DNA of 13,986 nucleotides from DATKMP01 sp035541775 (GCA_035541775.1 DATKMP010000019.1:1-13986), one strand, 5' to 3'. Positions 6,708 through 13,986 are shown, numbered from the stretch's first letter. Numbers and translations: made by a program. The notes: generated by a model from the sequence alone, not told the origin.

Positions 6708-8750
6708 ATGATCAGCGGGATAGTTCTGTTCGCCAGCGGAACACGTGTGTACGCTCAACAGGCAATCCAAGGATACGAAGTTGCACAATTGAAGTTTGAA
6801 GGCAACAAGCAGTTAAGTACCGACCAATTGGTGAGCGTCATTCGAACGCGGCAAACGCCGATGGGTATATGGAAATGGATTTACCATCGTATGGGAGAAA
6901 AAGAATATCTGGGGGGACAGAAGCCGGAATATTTCGATCCGATTATTTTTGATTCAGACCTTCGACAACTGCGGCAATATTACCAAGATCATGGTTTTTT
7001 TCATGCAGCCATCGATACCAATATCCTCATGCAACCGGAAGATCGGTCTGTTGCCATTACCATTAAAATTTTTGAAGGCCCGCGTTCCTACATTGACACG
7101 ATTATCTACAAGGGAATAGACGCGCTGCCTCCCGATGTTTCGGGATTGTTAATGGCAAATAAACAGATATCAGTCGGTGCGCCGTTTGTCGTGGAACAGG
7201 TGGAAGCCGAGCTGCGCCGATTCATCACGGTGTTTGCCAACAATGGTTATATCAATGTGAAGGCAGATACTGTAACCGCCGTACGATATGCATCGACCAA
7301 TAATTACAAAATATCATTTTCCTTTACGCCGGGCATTCGCTATCAATTTGGCACGATTACGGTTCAACAAGATTCATCGACAAAGAATCACATCGATTCT
7401 TCCGTTGTCTTGCAACATCTTGATTATGCGTCGAATGACTTTTATAGCGAGCAAAAAAAAATCGAAAGTGAACGAAATCTCAATCGTTTGGGTGTCTTTG
7501 AAGCATCCAAAATTGAAAATTTACCGTTAACTCCAACGGACAAGTACATACCGACACGCATCAAGGTGCGTACACGGCCATTTCAGGAATTTACGCCGGA
7601 ACTGGGTATCAACGACGAAAACAATGCATTTAATATTTCAACCGGCGCCGCATATGATCATCGGAATATTTTCGGAGGCGCACAAAATTTTTCCACTCAA
7701 TTGCGCCTAACCATGCAATCGCCCAACGGTTCAGGATTTAATACAATTCTTCGGGGAAATACACTTCGAGACAGTTCCTTGGTAGCAAAAATGGAATTAA
7801 CGAGTCAAATCACTTGGCCGTATTTTCTCAACAACAAAACTTCGATTACCGCAACATTTTCAGGAAGTATCGATAAACAAAAGGCCTATTATCTTCCCTT
7901 GCTCATCACGAGGTTGGGGACAATGTCGCAAACGGCAACATACACAAAAATGTTTATTGATTGGACCATGCAGTTAAGCCATCCCACAACGGTTGCAACA
8001 CAAACGGACACACAATTCACGGTGGGGTATGAATTTGAAAAGCAGTTTAATTCTATTTTAACGTTCACGCTGCAACGCGATAAACGAAATGATTTATTTT
8101 ATCCTTCCGAAGGATTTTTTCATTCTCTTTCGGTCGAAGAAGGCGGCTTGCTGCCGCATAGTTTTGGAAAAACAATCGGTATCGATTTACCTTATGCGCA
8201 ATATTTCAAATCCGTCGTCACAGGCCAATGGTACTGGGATGAATTTGGCCAGCAAATTCTTATTTGGGCAACACGTCTCCATGTCGGCGGCGCTTTGTTA
8301 TATGATCATTCACCGTTAGATGTTCCTTTTACACAAAGGTTCTATGCCGGAGGAAGCGGAAGCGTTCGCGGCTGGCAAGCGCGAGTACTGGGAGCTGTAC
8401 CGGATCCAGAACTTGGCGGTGATGCGCTGATCGAAGGAACGACCGAAGCGCGATGGAATCCTCTGAGAAATGCCGGGTCACTTTGGTTTTTTGAAGTCAA
8501 TAAACTTTCCTTTGTGTTCTTTTATGATTTGGGAAATGTTTGGTCTGAGCCAAAACAAATTCGCGTAACAGAAGTTGCTATGGCAACAGGATTTGGCTTG
8601 CGCTATAACACAGTCGCCGGGCCTATTCGCATCGATTTTGGCATGAAAGTATATGACCCCGAATCACAAATTTGGATTACTCAGCGACGTTTTTTTCCGG
8701 AAACATTTTCCGGCGGCATTATTCATTTAGGTGTGGGGCATACGTTCTAA
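6708..8750 (+). CDS. Omp85/BamA-TamA family outer-membrane protein
   Basis: Outer-membrane beta-barrel protein of the Omp85 superfamily, which inserts or translocates proteins at the outer membrane. From the ATG at 6708 it is 680 residues. About three POTRA domains follow the signal region: the first begins VAQLKFEGNKQLS, the second SYIDTIIYKGI and the third FGTITVQQDS. The barrel carries the loop-6 signature GGSGSVRGW (VRGW at 553-556), the GPIRIDFG strand and a terminal Phe. Three POTRAs suggest TamA-like rather than BamA, which usually has five; no tamB is visible. The start is uncertain. In-frame GTG 6642 or TTG 6633 would give a longer, more typical signal peptide (cleavage VYA/QQ in either case), but both lie upstream of the terminator and none has a ribosome site. 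The stop overlaps the holB start by one base. Confidence 0.9.
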   Translation: MISGIVLFASGTRVYAQQAIQGYEVAQLKFEGNKQLSTDQLVSVIRTRQTPMGIWKWIYHRMGEKEYLGGQKPEYFDPIIFDSDLRQLRQYYQDHGFFHAAIDTNILMQPEDRSVAITIKIFEGPRSYIDTIIYKGIDALPPDVSGLLMANKQISVGAPFVVEQVEAELRRFITVFANNGYINVKADTVTAVRYASTNNYKISFSFTPGIRYQFGTITVQQDSSTKNHIDSSVVLQHLDYASNDFYSEQKKIESERNLNRLGVFEASKIENLPLTPTDKYIPTRIKVRTRPFQEFTPELGINDENNAFNISTGAAYDHRNIFGGAQNFSTQLRLTMQSPNGSGFNTILRGNTLRDSSLVAKMELTSQITWPYFLNNKTSITATFSGSIDKQKAYYLPLLITRLGTMSQTATYTKMFIDWTMQLSHPTTVATQTDTQFTVGYEFEKQFNSILTFTLQRDKRNDLFYPSEGFFHSLSVEEGGLLPHSFGKTIGIDLPYAQYFKSVVTGQWYWDEFGQQILIWATRLHVGGALLYDHSPLDVPFTQRFYAGGSGSVRGWQARVLGAVPDPELGGDALIEGTTEARWNPLRNAGSLWFFEVNKLSFVFFYDLGNVWSEPKQIRVTEVAMATGFGLRYNTVAGPIRIDFGMKVYDPESQIWITQRRFFPETFSGGIIHLGVGHTF

Positions 8751-9880
8751 TGAGCTGGAATTCAGTCATTGGGCAAACGCGTGTAAAGCAATTACTGCAA
8801 AAATCGCTGACAAGCAATCGTGTTGCCCATGCATATTTATTTTATGGGCCAGAAGGCGTTGGCAAAGATGCGCTGGCTCTTGAATTTGCTAAGGTGCTTA
8901 ATTGTGAACGGCAGCAAGCAGAAGCTTGCGGCGAATGCCCAAGCTGCAAAAAGATGGCAGCATTGCAGCATCCCAATATCAAATTAATTTTTGCACTTCC
9001 GGTGGGTAAGGGCGAGAAGCAGGGTGACGATCCGATTGGAGTCTTGACAGAAAATCAAATCACAGAAATTCGCGAACAGATCGAAATCAAATCTCGCAAT
9101 CCCTATCATTATATTGAAATCGGTAAGGCAAACTTCATTAAAATCAATAGTGTACGAGAAATAAAGCGAGAATCTTCTTTAACGCAAATTGAGACGGGAA
9201 AAAAGATTTTTATTTTTTTGAATGCGGAACTGATGAACACCGAGGCAATGAATTCGCTTCTCAAAACTTTAGAAGAGCCGTTGCCCAATACGGTGTTGCT
9301 GTTGACAACGTCGGCAAAAGATCAGCTATTACCGACAATCCTTTCTCGCTGCCAGCTTGTGCAATGCGACGTGCTTTCGAATGAAGAAGTGTGCCGCGCA
9401 CTGATCGAACGCGATGGAGCAGATCCGGCGTCGGCGCAACTTGCGACACAACTTGCTCATGGCAGTTATGGAACTGCGCGCAAATTACTGCAAAAAGATG
9501 TTGCCGATGAACGTGCGACAGCCGTAGAGTTTGTGCGCTTCGCACTCAGCAAACGAAAAAATAATGTTTTGAAAGCTATTGACGAATTAACGGCTTCCAA
9601 CGATCGTGCAAGCGTTGAACGCTGGCTCAAGTTGCTACAATCATGGCTGCGGGATGGAATGGTGCTACGCACGCAGACAAATATTCCGACAATCAATGAA
9701 CCGGATCGAAAAAGTTTAGAAAATTTTATCACGAATTTTCCTCATGCCAATTTATCCGCAGCACAAAGCGCGGTAGAACGCGCCATTGCTCAAGTAGACA
9801 AAAATATCTACCTTTCACTCATATTGATCAATTTATCCATTGATTTGAAAAGAACATTATCAGAAACAATAGAATTATGA
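8750..9880 (+). CDS. holB: DNA polymerase III subunit delta'
   Basis: Clamp-loader delta' subunit, AAA+ fold, 376 residues. The N-terminal segment WNSVIGQTRVKQLLQ and RVAHAYLFYGPEGVGK is family-typical. The P-loop (33-40) ends GKD rather than GKS/T, and the Walker B position reads NAE (158-160) instead of DEA, so ATP hydrolysis is probably lost, as known for delta'. A four-cysteine zinc module (Cys52, 60, 63, 66) is present. The LLKTLEEP motif and the SRC motif with the arginine finger Arg200 are intact, the part delta' contributes to the neighbouring ATPase. The ATG at 8750 shares its A with the Omp85 stop; longer in-frame upstream starts would run inside Omp85 and are unlikely. Its stop overlaps the metG start (ATGA). 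Confidence 0.93.
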   Translation: MSWNSVIGQTRVKQLLQKSLTSNRVAHAYLFYGPEGVGKDALALEFAKVLNCERQQAEACGECPSCKKMAALQHPNIKLIFALPVGKGEKQGDDPIGVLTENQITEIREQIEIKSRNPYHYIEIGKANFIKINSVREIKRESSLTQIETGKKIFIFLNAELMNTEAMNSLLKTLEEPLPNTVLLLTTSAKDQLLPTILSRCQLVQCDVLSNEEVCRALIERDGADPASAQLATQLAHGSYGTARKLLQKDVADERATAVEFVRFALSKRKNNVLKAIDELTASNDRASVERWLKLLQSWLRDGMVLRTQTNIPTINEPDRKSLENFITNFPHANLSAAQSAVERAIAQVDKNIYLSLILINLSIDLKRTLSETIEL

Positions 9881-11952
9881 AAAAAGAATTTCAACGCATT
9901 CTCATCACCGCCGCATTGCCGTACGCGAACGGCTATCTTCATCTCGGACATCTTGCAGGCGCATATTTGCCTGCAGATATATACGCGCGGTATCAGCGGT
10001 CAAAAAAACGAGAAGTGCTGTTCCTCGGCGGTTCGGATGAGCACGGCGTAGCAATCACGGTTTCAGCAGAAAAAGAAAAGACCACGCCGAACGCCATTAT
10101 CGACCGCTATCATCCCGCCAATAAAGCGGTCTTCGAAGCGTTTGAAATGAGTTTCGATAATTATTCCCGGACGTCGTTGCCGTTGCATTACGAGACGGCA
10201 AAAGAATTTTTTACGGAATTCTACCAACGTAACATTGTTCACGAGAAAAAAGAAAAACAATTGTTTTGTGAAAAAGACAATATGTTTCTTGCGGACCGTT
10301 ATGTCGAAGGAACGTGTCCGAATTGCAAATCGGCACAGGCACGCGGCGACCAGTGTGAAAATTGCGGCACGTGGCTGAATCAAATTGACTTGATCGATCC
10401 AAAGTGCAAAATTTGCGGCGCCACGCCAGTGGTAAAAGAAACGGCGCATTGGTATTTTCCCCTGGGCAAGTATCAGCAACGATTGGAAACATACATTGAC
10501 GAGCGCAGCAAACGCGATGGCTGGAAAGATAACGTCTTGCGCTATTGCGAGGGTTGGTTTAAAGCCGGATTAGAAGATCGTGCGGTCACTCGAGATTTAA
10601 GCTGGGGCGTTCCGGTTCCTGTGAAAGGATTCGAGAAGAAAGTTATTTACGTTTGGTTCGATGCGGTGCTTGGCTACATTTCATCCGGCAAAGAATGGGC
10701 ATTGAAGAAAGGCGCACCGGACGCGTGGAAGAAATTTTGGCTCAGCGATGACACAAAATATATTCCGTTCATCGGAAAAGATAATATCGTCTTTCACTGC
10801 ATCGTCTTTCCGGCGATGTTGATGGCGTGGAACGACGGCGGGAAAGACCATTATGTGTTGCCGGAAAATGTGCCGGCAAACGAGTTTTTAAATTTTGAAG
10901 GACAGAAATTTTCTAAAAGCCGCGGCTGGGGAATCGATGTGCAGGATTTCCTCAAATTCTTTTCTGCGGATTTCCTGCGCTACGCTCTTGCCGTGAATCT
11001 CCCTGAAAAAAGCGACAGCGATTTTTATTTAAAAGATTTTCAAGCGCGCGTCAATAATGAACTGGCAGATATTGCGGGCAACTTTATCAATCGCACATTT
11101 GCATTCACGGAAAAAAATTTCGGCGGCAAACTGCCGAAGCTCGGAACATTGAATGCACTGGATAAAGAAATGATCGCTAAGCTGAACGAAACGCCCGCCA
11201 AAATCGGCGAAGCGTATGAGCAATATCGCTTTCGGGACGGCTTATTTGAAACGATGAGTCTTGCACGCACAGCAAATAAATATTTTAACGACAGCGAACC
11301 GTGGAAGACCGGCAAAGCCAATCCGGAGCAATGCGCAACGACCCTGAATATTGCCCTGCAGCTCGTGCGTTCGCTGGCGATTTTGTTCGAGCCGGTGGTT
11401 CCTGCGATGTCCGAAAAAATTTGGAAGATGTTGAACTTGGATGGCACTGTTCAAACAGCAGGATGGGATACAGCATCAGAATTTCATCTGGCAGAAAATC
11501 ATCAACTTCATAAGTCCGAAATTCTCATTACAAAAATCGACGACAAGCAGATCGATGAGATGGTAAAATTTTTGGAAGGCGGAAATGCGCAGGAGGCAGC
11601 GCAACCTGCAATTGCACCGATCAAACCGAAGATCACGCTTGAAGAATTTCAAAAAATCGATTTACGTGTGGCGCGTGTTGTGGAAGCCGCGCATGTTCCT
11701 AAATCCCAAAAATTGCTGAAGCTGCAAGTGGAAATCGGCGGTGAACGCAGGCAAGTGCTTGCCGGCATTGCGCAGCACTACAAACCGGAAGATTTAGTCG
11801 GCAAAGAAATTGTCGTCGTAGCAAATTTACAAGCGGCAAAATTGATGGGGCAGGAATCGCAGGGAATGATTCTTGCTGCAAGCAATGAAAGCGGTCAATT
11901 GACACTCGTTGCATTACTCGATGAAATATCCACTGGCGCAGTAGTGAGATAA
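9877..11952 (+). CDS. metG: Methionyl-tRNA synthetase with C-terminal tRNA-binding domain
   Basis: Class I aminoacyl-tRNA synthetase charging tRNA-Met and initiator tRNA in the cytoplasm, 691 residues. The N-terminal Rossmann core has the HIGH-type motif HLGH (22-25). The connective domain has three CxxC pairs (147/150, 160/163, 177/180) for zinc. The catalytic loop reads KFSKS (344-348), a KMSKS variant. The anticodon-binding helical domain follows, then a Gln/Ala linker and an EMAP-like OB-fold tRNA-binding domain (about 586-691, IDLRVARVVEA), which dimerises the enzyme in other bacteria. The start overlaps the holB stop by 4 nt and the stop overlaps the next ATG by one base (TAATG). No T-box or other leader is possible in such tight packing. 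All key motifs are present. Confidence 0.97.
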   Translation: MKKEFQRILITAALPYANGYLHLGHLAGAYLPADIYARYQRSKKREVLFLGGSDEHGVAITVSAEKEKTTPNAIIDRYHPANKAVFEAFEMSFDNYSRTSLPLHYETAKEFFTEFYQRNIVHEKKEKQLFCEKDNMFLADRYVEGTCPNCKSAQARGDQCENCGTWLNQIDLIDPKCKICGATPVVKETAHWYFPLGKYQQRLETYIDERSKRDGWKDNVLRYCEGWFKAGLEDRAVTRDLSWGVPVPVKGFEKKVIYVWFDAVLGYISSGKEWALKKGAPDAWKKFWLSDDTKYIPFIGKDNIVFHCIVFPAMLMAWNDGGKDHYVLPENVPANEFLNFEGQKFSKSRGWGIDVQDFLKFFSADFLRYALAVNLPEKSDSDFYLKDFQARVNNELADIAGNFINRTFAFTEKNFGGKLPKLGTLNALDKEMIAKLNETPAKIGEAYEQYRFRDGLFETMSLARTANKYFNDSEPWKTGKANPEQCATTLNIALQLVRSLAILFEPVVPAMSEKIWKMLNLDGTVQTAGWDTASEFHLAENHQLHKSEILITKIDDKQIDEMVKFLEGGNAQEAAQPAIAPIKPKITLEEFQKIDLRVARVVEAAHVPKSQKLLKLQVEIGGERRQVLAGIAQHYKPEDLVGKEIVVVANLQAAKLMGQESQGMILAASNESGQLTLVALLDEISTGAVVR

Positions 11953-12767
11953 TGTCCGAAGAAATTGTCAAACGATTTGAAGAATTGATCGAAGCCGGCG
12001 AACAACTTCTACCGCAAGGTGGATTCGATTTTTCCGGTTATAATGCGCGACTGCAAAACCAATATCTCGATTGGCGAAGAGCGTGTTTGGAAATTCTTGA
12101 ATTATCCGGTCCGATTGGTTTTTCCTACAAAAATAAAATCACACGCGATATGCAGGGCGGATTTTTTTATCAAACATCGGCGAATTTGATTTTAGGACAA
12201 ATGAAAGAATTATACGAGAAGCTTAAAGCATCGCCGGAGTTAACGTTAGATACTACAGCAACAAAAGAACTAAGCGCCGCATCAACAAGTTCCTTAGGCG
12301 AGTTGAGTGGGACGCGCACGCTCAGACCGCCGGTGAAATCGGCAACACCATCACTGTCTGCTCCAGCTTCTTCTGCAAGCAACAATAAAGTGTACGTGAT
12401 TGGTGAGAGCAACGATCCTCTGCGCATTCAACTCGAACAATTTCTCAAAGAAATCAGCATAGAGGAAGTGGTATTGGAGCGGCAGCATGGACAAATGCTG
12501 AACCTGGATGCCATTGCTGATCAGGCAAATGTAAAATATGCATTCTTTGTTCTCACGATGGATGATTTGGGATACGCGATGTTCGAGCTCGGTCATTTTG
12601 TCGGCAAATTGGGTAAAGGGAATGTTTGTGTTCTGCATATGACGGATGTTCCGTTTCCGCCGAACGTTCCAGGCGTTTCAGATAAACCTATCGTTGTAAA
12701 ATTAGAGGAAGCAAGTTTAGGAGTTATGAAAGAACTCAAAGCACTGGGATATAAAATTCATTTATAA
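11952..12767 (+). CDS. Two-domain protein with divergent TIR-like (PF10137-type) domain
   Basis: A 271-residue soluble protein, function unknown. Residues 1-95 form a helical domain with the segment QYLDWRRACLEIL; residues 96-145 are a Ser/Ala/Thr/Pro linker. Residues 146-271 resemble the predicted nucleotide-binding TIR-like domain found in CBASS and Pycsar effectors: VYVIGESND (147-155), FFVLTMDDLG (ending at 207), MFELGHFVGKLGKGNVCVL (Glu212 in FELG, the probable catalytic Glu), then an ending like AKELKAAG..(V/I)..L. Compared with the consensus I recall, HGHD is replaced by IGESND, the GRT..EK segment is absent, and the roughly 15-residue loop with RARQN between DDLG and FELG is shortened to YAMF. 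NAD hydrolysis is therefore doubtful. No signal peptide or membrane segment is seen. It is co-transcribed with metG. Domain match is good; function is not inferred. Confidence 0.75.
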   Translation: MSEEIVKRFEELIEAGEQLLPQGGFDFSGYNARLQNQYLDWRRACLEILELSGPIGFSYKNKITRDMQGGFFYQTSANLILGQMKELYEKLKASPELTLDTTATKELSAASTSSLGELSGTRTLRPPVKSATPSLSAPASSASNNKVYVIGESNDPLRIQLEQFLKEISIEEVVLERQHGQMLNLDAIADQANVKYAFFVLTMDDLGYAMFELGHFVGKLGKGNVCVLHMTDVPFPPNVPGVSDKPIVVKLEEASLGVMKELKALGYKIHL

Positions 12768-12880
12768 GAACAGATCGGTTGTTGTAAGTGGTTTGTCGGT
12801 CGTATGCATGGTGTCTTCCTGTTGTCGATATTCTATGGAGAGATGCGAAGAAAAACGGGATGATTCGAAATATGAATTTC

Positions 12881-13267
12881 TCAAGATCGTTTAAAATAAC
12901 ACGTCGCGCTAACATCGGCAAGAAGAACTCCGTGTTCGTCGGAAACAGCAATGCGATACACTCCAATGCGTGAACTGCGGGAAATTTCTGTTGCAATGGC
13001 TGTTACCTTGCCGCTGCTGCACGGACGCAGATAGGATATAGAAACCTGAAGCGACACAGCAAGCGGCCCGTGGCTGTTTGCGGCAACACAAAAAGTAAAA
13101 TCGGCAAGCGTAAAGAGGGCGCCTCCCATTAAAGTGCCGATGCCGTTTAAATGGCATTCCGTTACTTCCATGGTGCAATGAGCATACCCATGATGGTATT
13201 CGACAATTTGAATTCCACATTGTTTTGCGAATGCATCGTTGTTAAAGAGTTTTTCTATATGTTCCAT
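12881..13267 (-). CDS. PaaI-type hotdog-fold thioesterase
   Basis: Acyl-CoA thioesterase-like protein of 128 residues with a single hotdog domain, probably tetrameric and cytoplasmic. The family block HLNGIGTLMGGALFTLAD places Asn41, Gly48-Gly49 and Asp56 as in PaaI/YdiI enzymes; Asp56 is the likely catalytic acid. The usual HGG is MGG, a position that varies in Bacteroidota-type members, where Gln is also common. Later segments are VSLQVSISYLRPCSSGKVTA and YRIAVSDEHGVLLADVSATCYFK. The gene is convergent with the TIR-like gene and divergent from the small membrane protein and crotonase genes. Proximity to a crotonase suggests acyl-CoA metabolism such as phenylacetate or branched-chain acid turnover, but the substrate cannot be read from the sequence. 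The ATG at 13267 has no clear ribosome site. Confidence 0.88.
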   Translation of the reverse strand: MEHIEKLFNNDAFAKQCGIQIVEYHHGYAHCTMEVTECHLNGIGTLMGGALFTLADFTFCVAANSHGPLAVSLQVSISYLRPCSSGKVTAIATEISRSSRIGVYRIAVSDEHGVLLADVSATCYFKRS

Positions 13268-13338
13268 AAGAGATGAATGAATCTGAATTAAGTAATTTCA
13301 CAATATGAACTTATATAAAAAGTGTACAGGAAATCATA
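13268..13338. promoter_or_regulatory. Divergent AT-rich intergenic region
   Basis: A 71-nt spacer between divergently transcribed genes, so it should hold promoters for both. A self-complementary TATATA (13312-13317) could be a -10 box in either direction, but no convincing -35 partner was found on either strand. Confidence 0.4.
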
Positions 13339-13479
13339 ATGAAAAACAATATCGACGCGAAAGAATATTTTAGATATCTTCAGCGCAAAATATTATTTTC
13401 TCTTTCTATCTTGATTTTACCACTGCTTCTTGCTACTTTCGTTGAAGGAGTGATGCAGGCATTATATGGAATATATTAA
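13339..13479 (+). CDS. Hypothetical 46-residue single-pass membrane protein
   Basis: I do not recognise a family. A charged, Asn/Lys/Arg-rich N-terminus (MKNNIDAKEYFRYLQRK) precedes a hydrophobic segment (about residues 18-34, FSLSILILPLLLATF), followed by a short tail ending YGIY. The charge pattern predicts an inner-membrane protein with the N-terminus inside. AGGAAA (13328-13333) lies about 5 nt before the ATG, which supports real translation. Its last 14 bases overlap the crotonase start in another frame, so the two may be translationally coupled. It could instead be a leader peptide. Confidence 0.55.
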   Translation: MKNNIDAKEYFRYLQRKILFSLSILILPLLLATFVEGVMQALYGIY

Positions 13480-13986
13480 AATTACGTACGTTGCAAGCAA
13501 AAATGTAGCAACGATAACACTCAATTGCTCCGAGGTCCACAATGTTTTAGACGCACAAAGCATCGTCGAACTTTCCCATGCTTTTACACAAGCTCAAAAG
13601 GACCAATCGATCAAAGTGATCGTGTTGCGTTCGGAAGGGGAATCGTTTTGTGCCGGCATCGATCCAAATTATTTAAGACAAATAGCAAAGTATGACTTTA
13701 ACCAAAACCTCCAAGACTCATCTGATTTAATGCGATTGTTTTTACAGATTTACACATTACGTAAGCCCGTTCTTGCATCGGTGCAAGGACCTGCATTGGC
13801 GGTAGGGTGCGGCTTGGCAGTTGTTTGTGATTTTATCATCGCAGCAAAAGAAACAGCGGCGCTTGGCTTTCCAGAAGTGACGTTGGGATTTATTCCCGCT
13901 CTCGTCCTGATATTTCTTTCTCGAAGAATCGGAGAAGGGCGCGCACGCGAATTGGTTTTGCGCGGCAATACTATTTCTGCGGAATG
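13466..13986 (+). CDS. Enoyl-CoA hydratase/isomerase family protein, 3' end cut by window
   Basis: Crotonase-fold enzyme acting on acyl-CoA esters in the cytoplasm; the first 173 complete codons are present and the frame runs off the window. The first oxyanion-hole segment reads SFCAGID (residues 60-66) and the second GPALAVGCGLAVVCD. In the enoyl-CoA hydratase alignment the first catalytic Glu (Glu144 of the rat enzyme) is Gly here, while the second is retained in the FPEVTLG segment. The usual IPGAGG turn is replaced by IPALVL, a form I associate with Bacteroidota-type enoyl-CoA hydratases and methylglutaconyl-CoA hydratase-like members. Thus either a hydratase using one Glu or another crotonase activity is possible. 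The ATG at 13466 has AGG 6 nt upstream and overlaps the end of the small membrane protein gene. Confidence 0.88.
   Translation, partial: MEYIKITYVASKNVATITLNCSEVHNVLDAQSIVELSHAFTQAQKDQSIKVIVLRSEGESFCAGIDPNYLRQIAKYDFNQNLQDSSDLMRLFLQIYTLRKPVLASVQGPALAVGCGLAVVCDFIIAAKETAALGFPEVTLGFIPALVLIFLSRRIGEGRARELVLRGNTISAE

Noticed and set aside
8672..8749. N-terminal extension of holB starting inside the Omp85 gene
   Set aside because: The extra 26 residues have no delta' similarity and lie wholly inside conserved Omp85 coding sequence; ATG 8750 begins the MSWNSVIGQ homology.
10063..10479. 138-codon open frame on the minus strand
   Set aside because: It is antisense to the metG zinc region; the Phe/Val/Arg-rich translation is what reverse reading of Lys/Glu/Asn codons gives.
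12768..12880. Possible terminator or RNA gene between the convergent genes
   Set aside because: Only a weak 5-bp inverted repeat (GAAAT/ATTTC near 12866-12880) without a T-tract was found; nothing resembles a tRNA or small RNA.
12788..12973. 61-codon open frame on the plus strand between convergent genes
   Set aside because: It overlaps the thioesterase end, its sequence is low in structure, and no ribosome site was seen.
11952..13267. A complete CBASS or Pycsar defence locus
   Set aside because: No nucleotidyltransferase or cyclase, HORMA/TRIP13, E1/E2/JAB or other defence gene flanks the TIR-like gene.

Overview
The window is a compact, roughly mid-40s percent GC bacterial chromosome segment. 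Nearly every base is coding, and there is no stretch over 300 bases without a gene. Several features point to the FCB group (Bacteroidota/Ignavibacteriota/Chlorobiota-like). The YbeY zinc motif ends in Asp instead of His. There is a short acidic DUF2795 protein of the type common in Bacteroidota. The M23 peptidase has the membrane-anchored Bacteroidota-style N-terminus, and xerC is followed by a short hpf. The phylum is an inference; I cannot place it more finely.

Region 1 (1-5340, all +) reads as one operon: ybeY (5' end cut by the window), a Smg/DUF494 protein, topA, xerC, hpf and hprK. Gaps are 4-27 nt, or a 4-nt overlap if the first hprK ATG is used. The genes cover rRNA maturation, DNA topology, chromosome dimer resolution, ribosome hibernation and an HPr kinase. 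Region 2 (5344-6686) opens with a TTGACA promoter candidate. It holds a membrane-bound M23 peptidase and a DUF2795 protein and closes with a clear rho-independent terminator (6659-6686).

Region 3 (6695-12767, all +) is a four-gene set: an Omp85/TamA-like outer-membrane protein, DNA polymerase III delta' (holB), methionyl-tRNA synthetase (metG) and a two-domain protein ending in a divergent TIR-like domain. Their stop and start codons overlap by 1, 4 and 1 nt, so they are almost certainly co-transcribed. The Omp85 start is ambiguous because the upstream open frame runs through the terminator. An exact TATAAT lies 7 nt before the first ATG after the terminator, which suggests a leaderless transcript.

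Region 4 (12881-13986) has a PaaI-type hotdog thioesterase on the minus strand, convergent with region 3. A divergent AT-rich spacer separates it from a 46-residue membrane protein, which overlaps an enoyl-CoA hydratase/isomerase-family gene cut by the window end.

I see no tRNA, rRNA, CRISPR array, insertion sequence or prophage gene. The best candidate for something undescribed is the TIR-like gene after metG. Its domain resembles the effector TIR domains of anti-phage CBASS/Pycsar systems (PF10137-like). It lacks a loop and several motifs expected for an active member, and it sits in a housekeeping operon with no cyclase or other defence gene in view.
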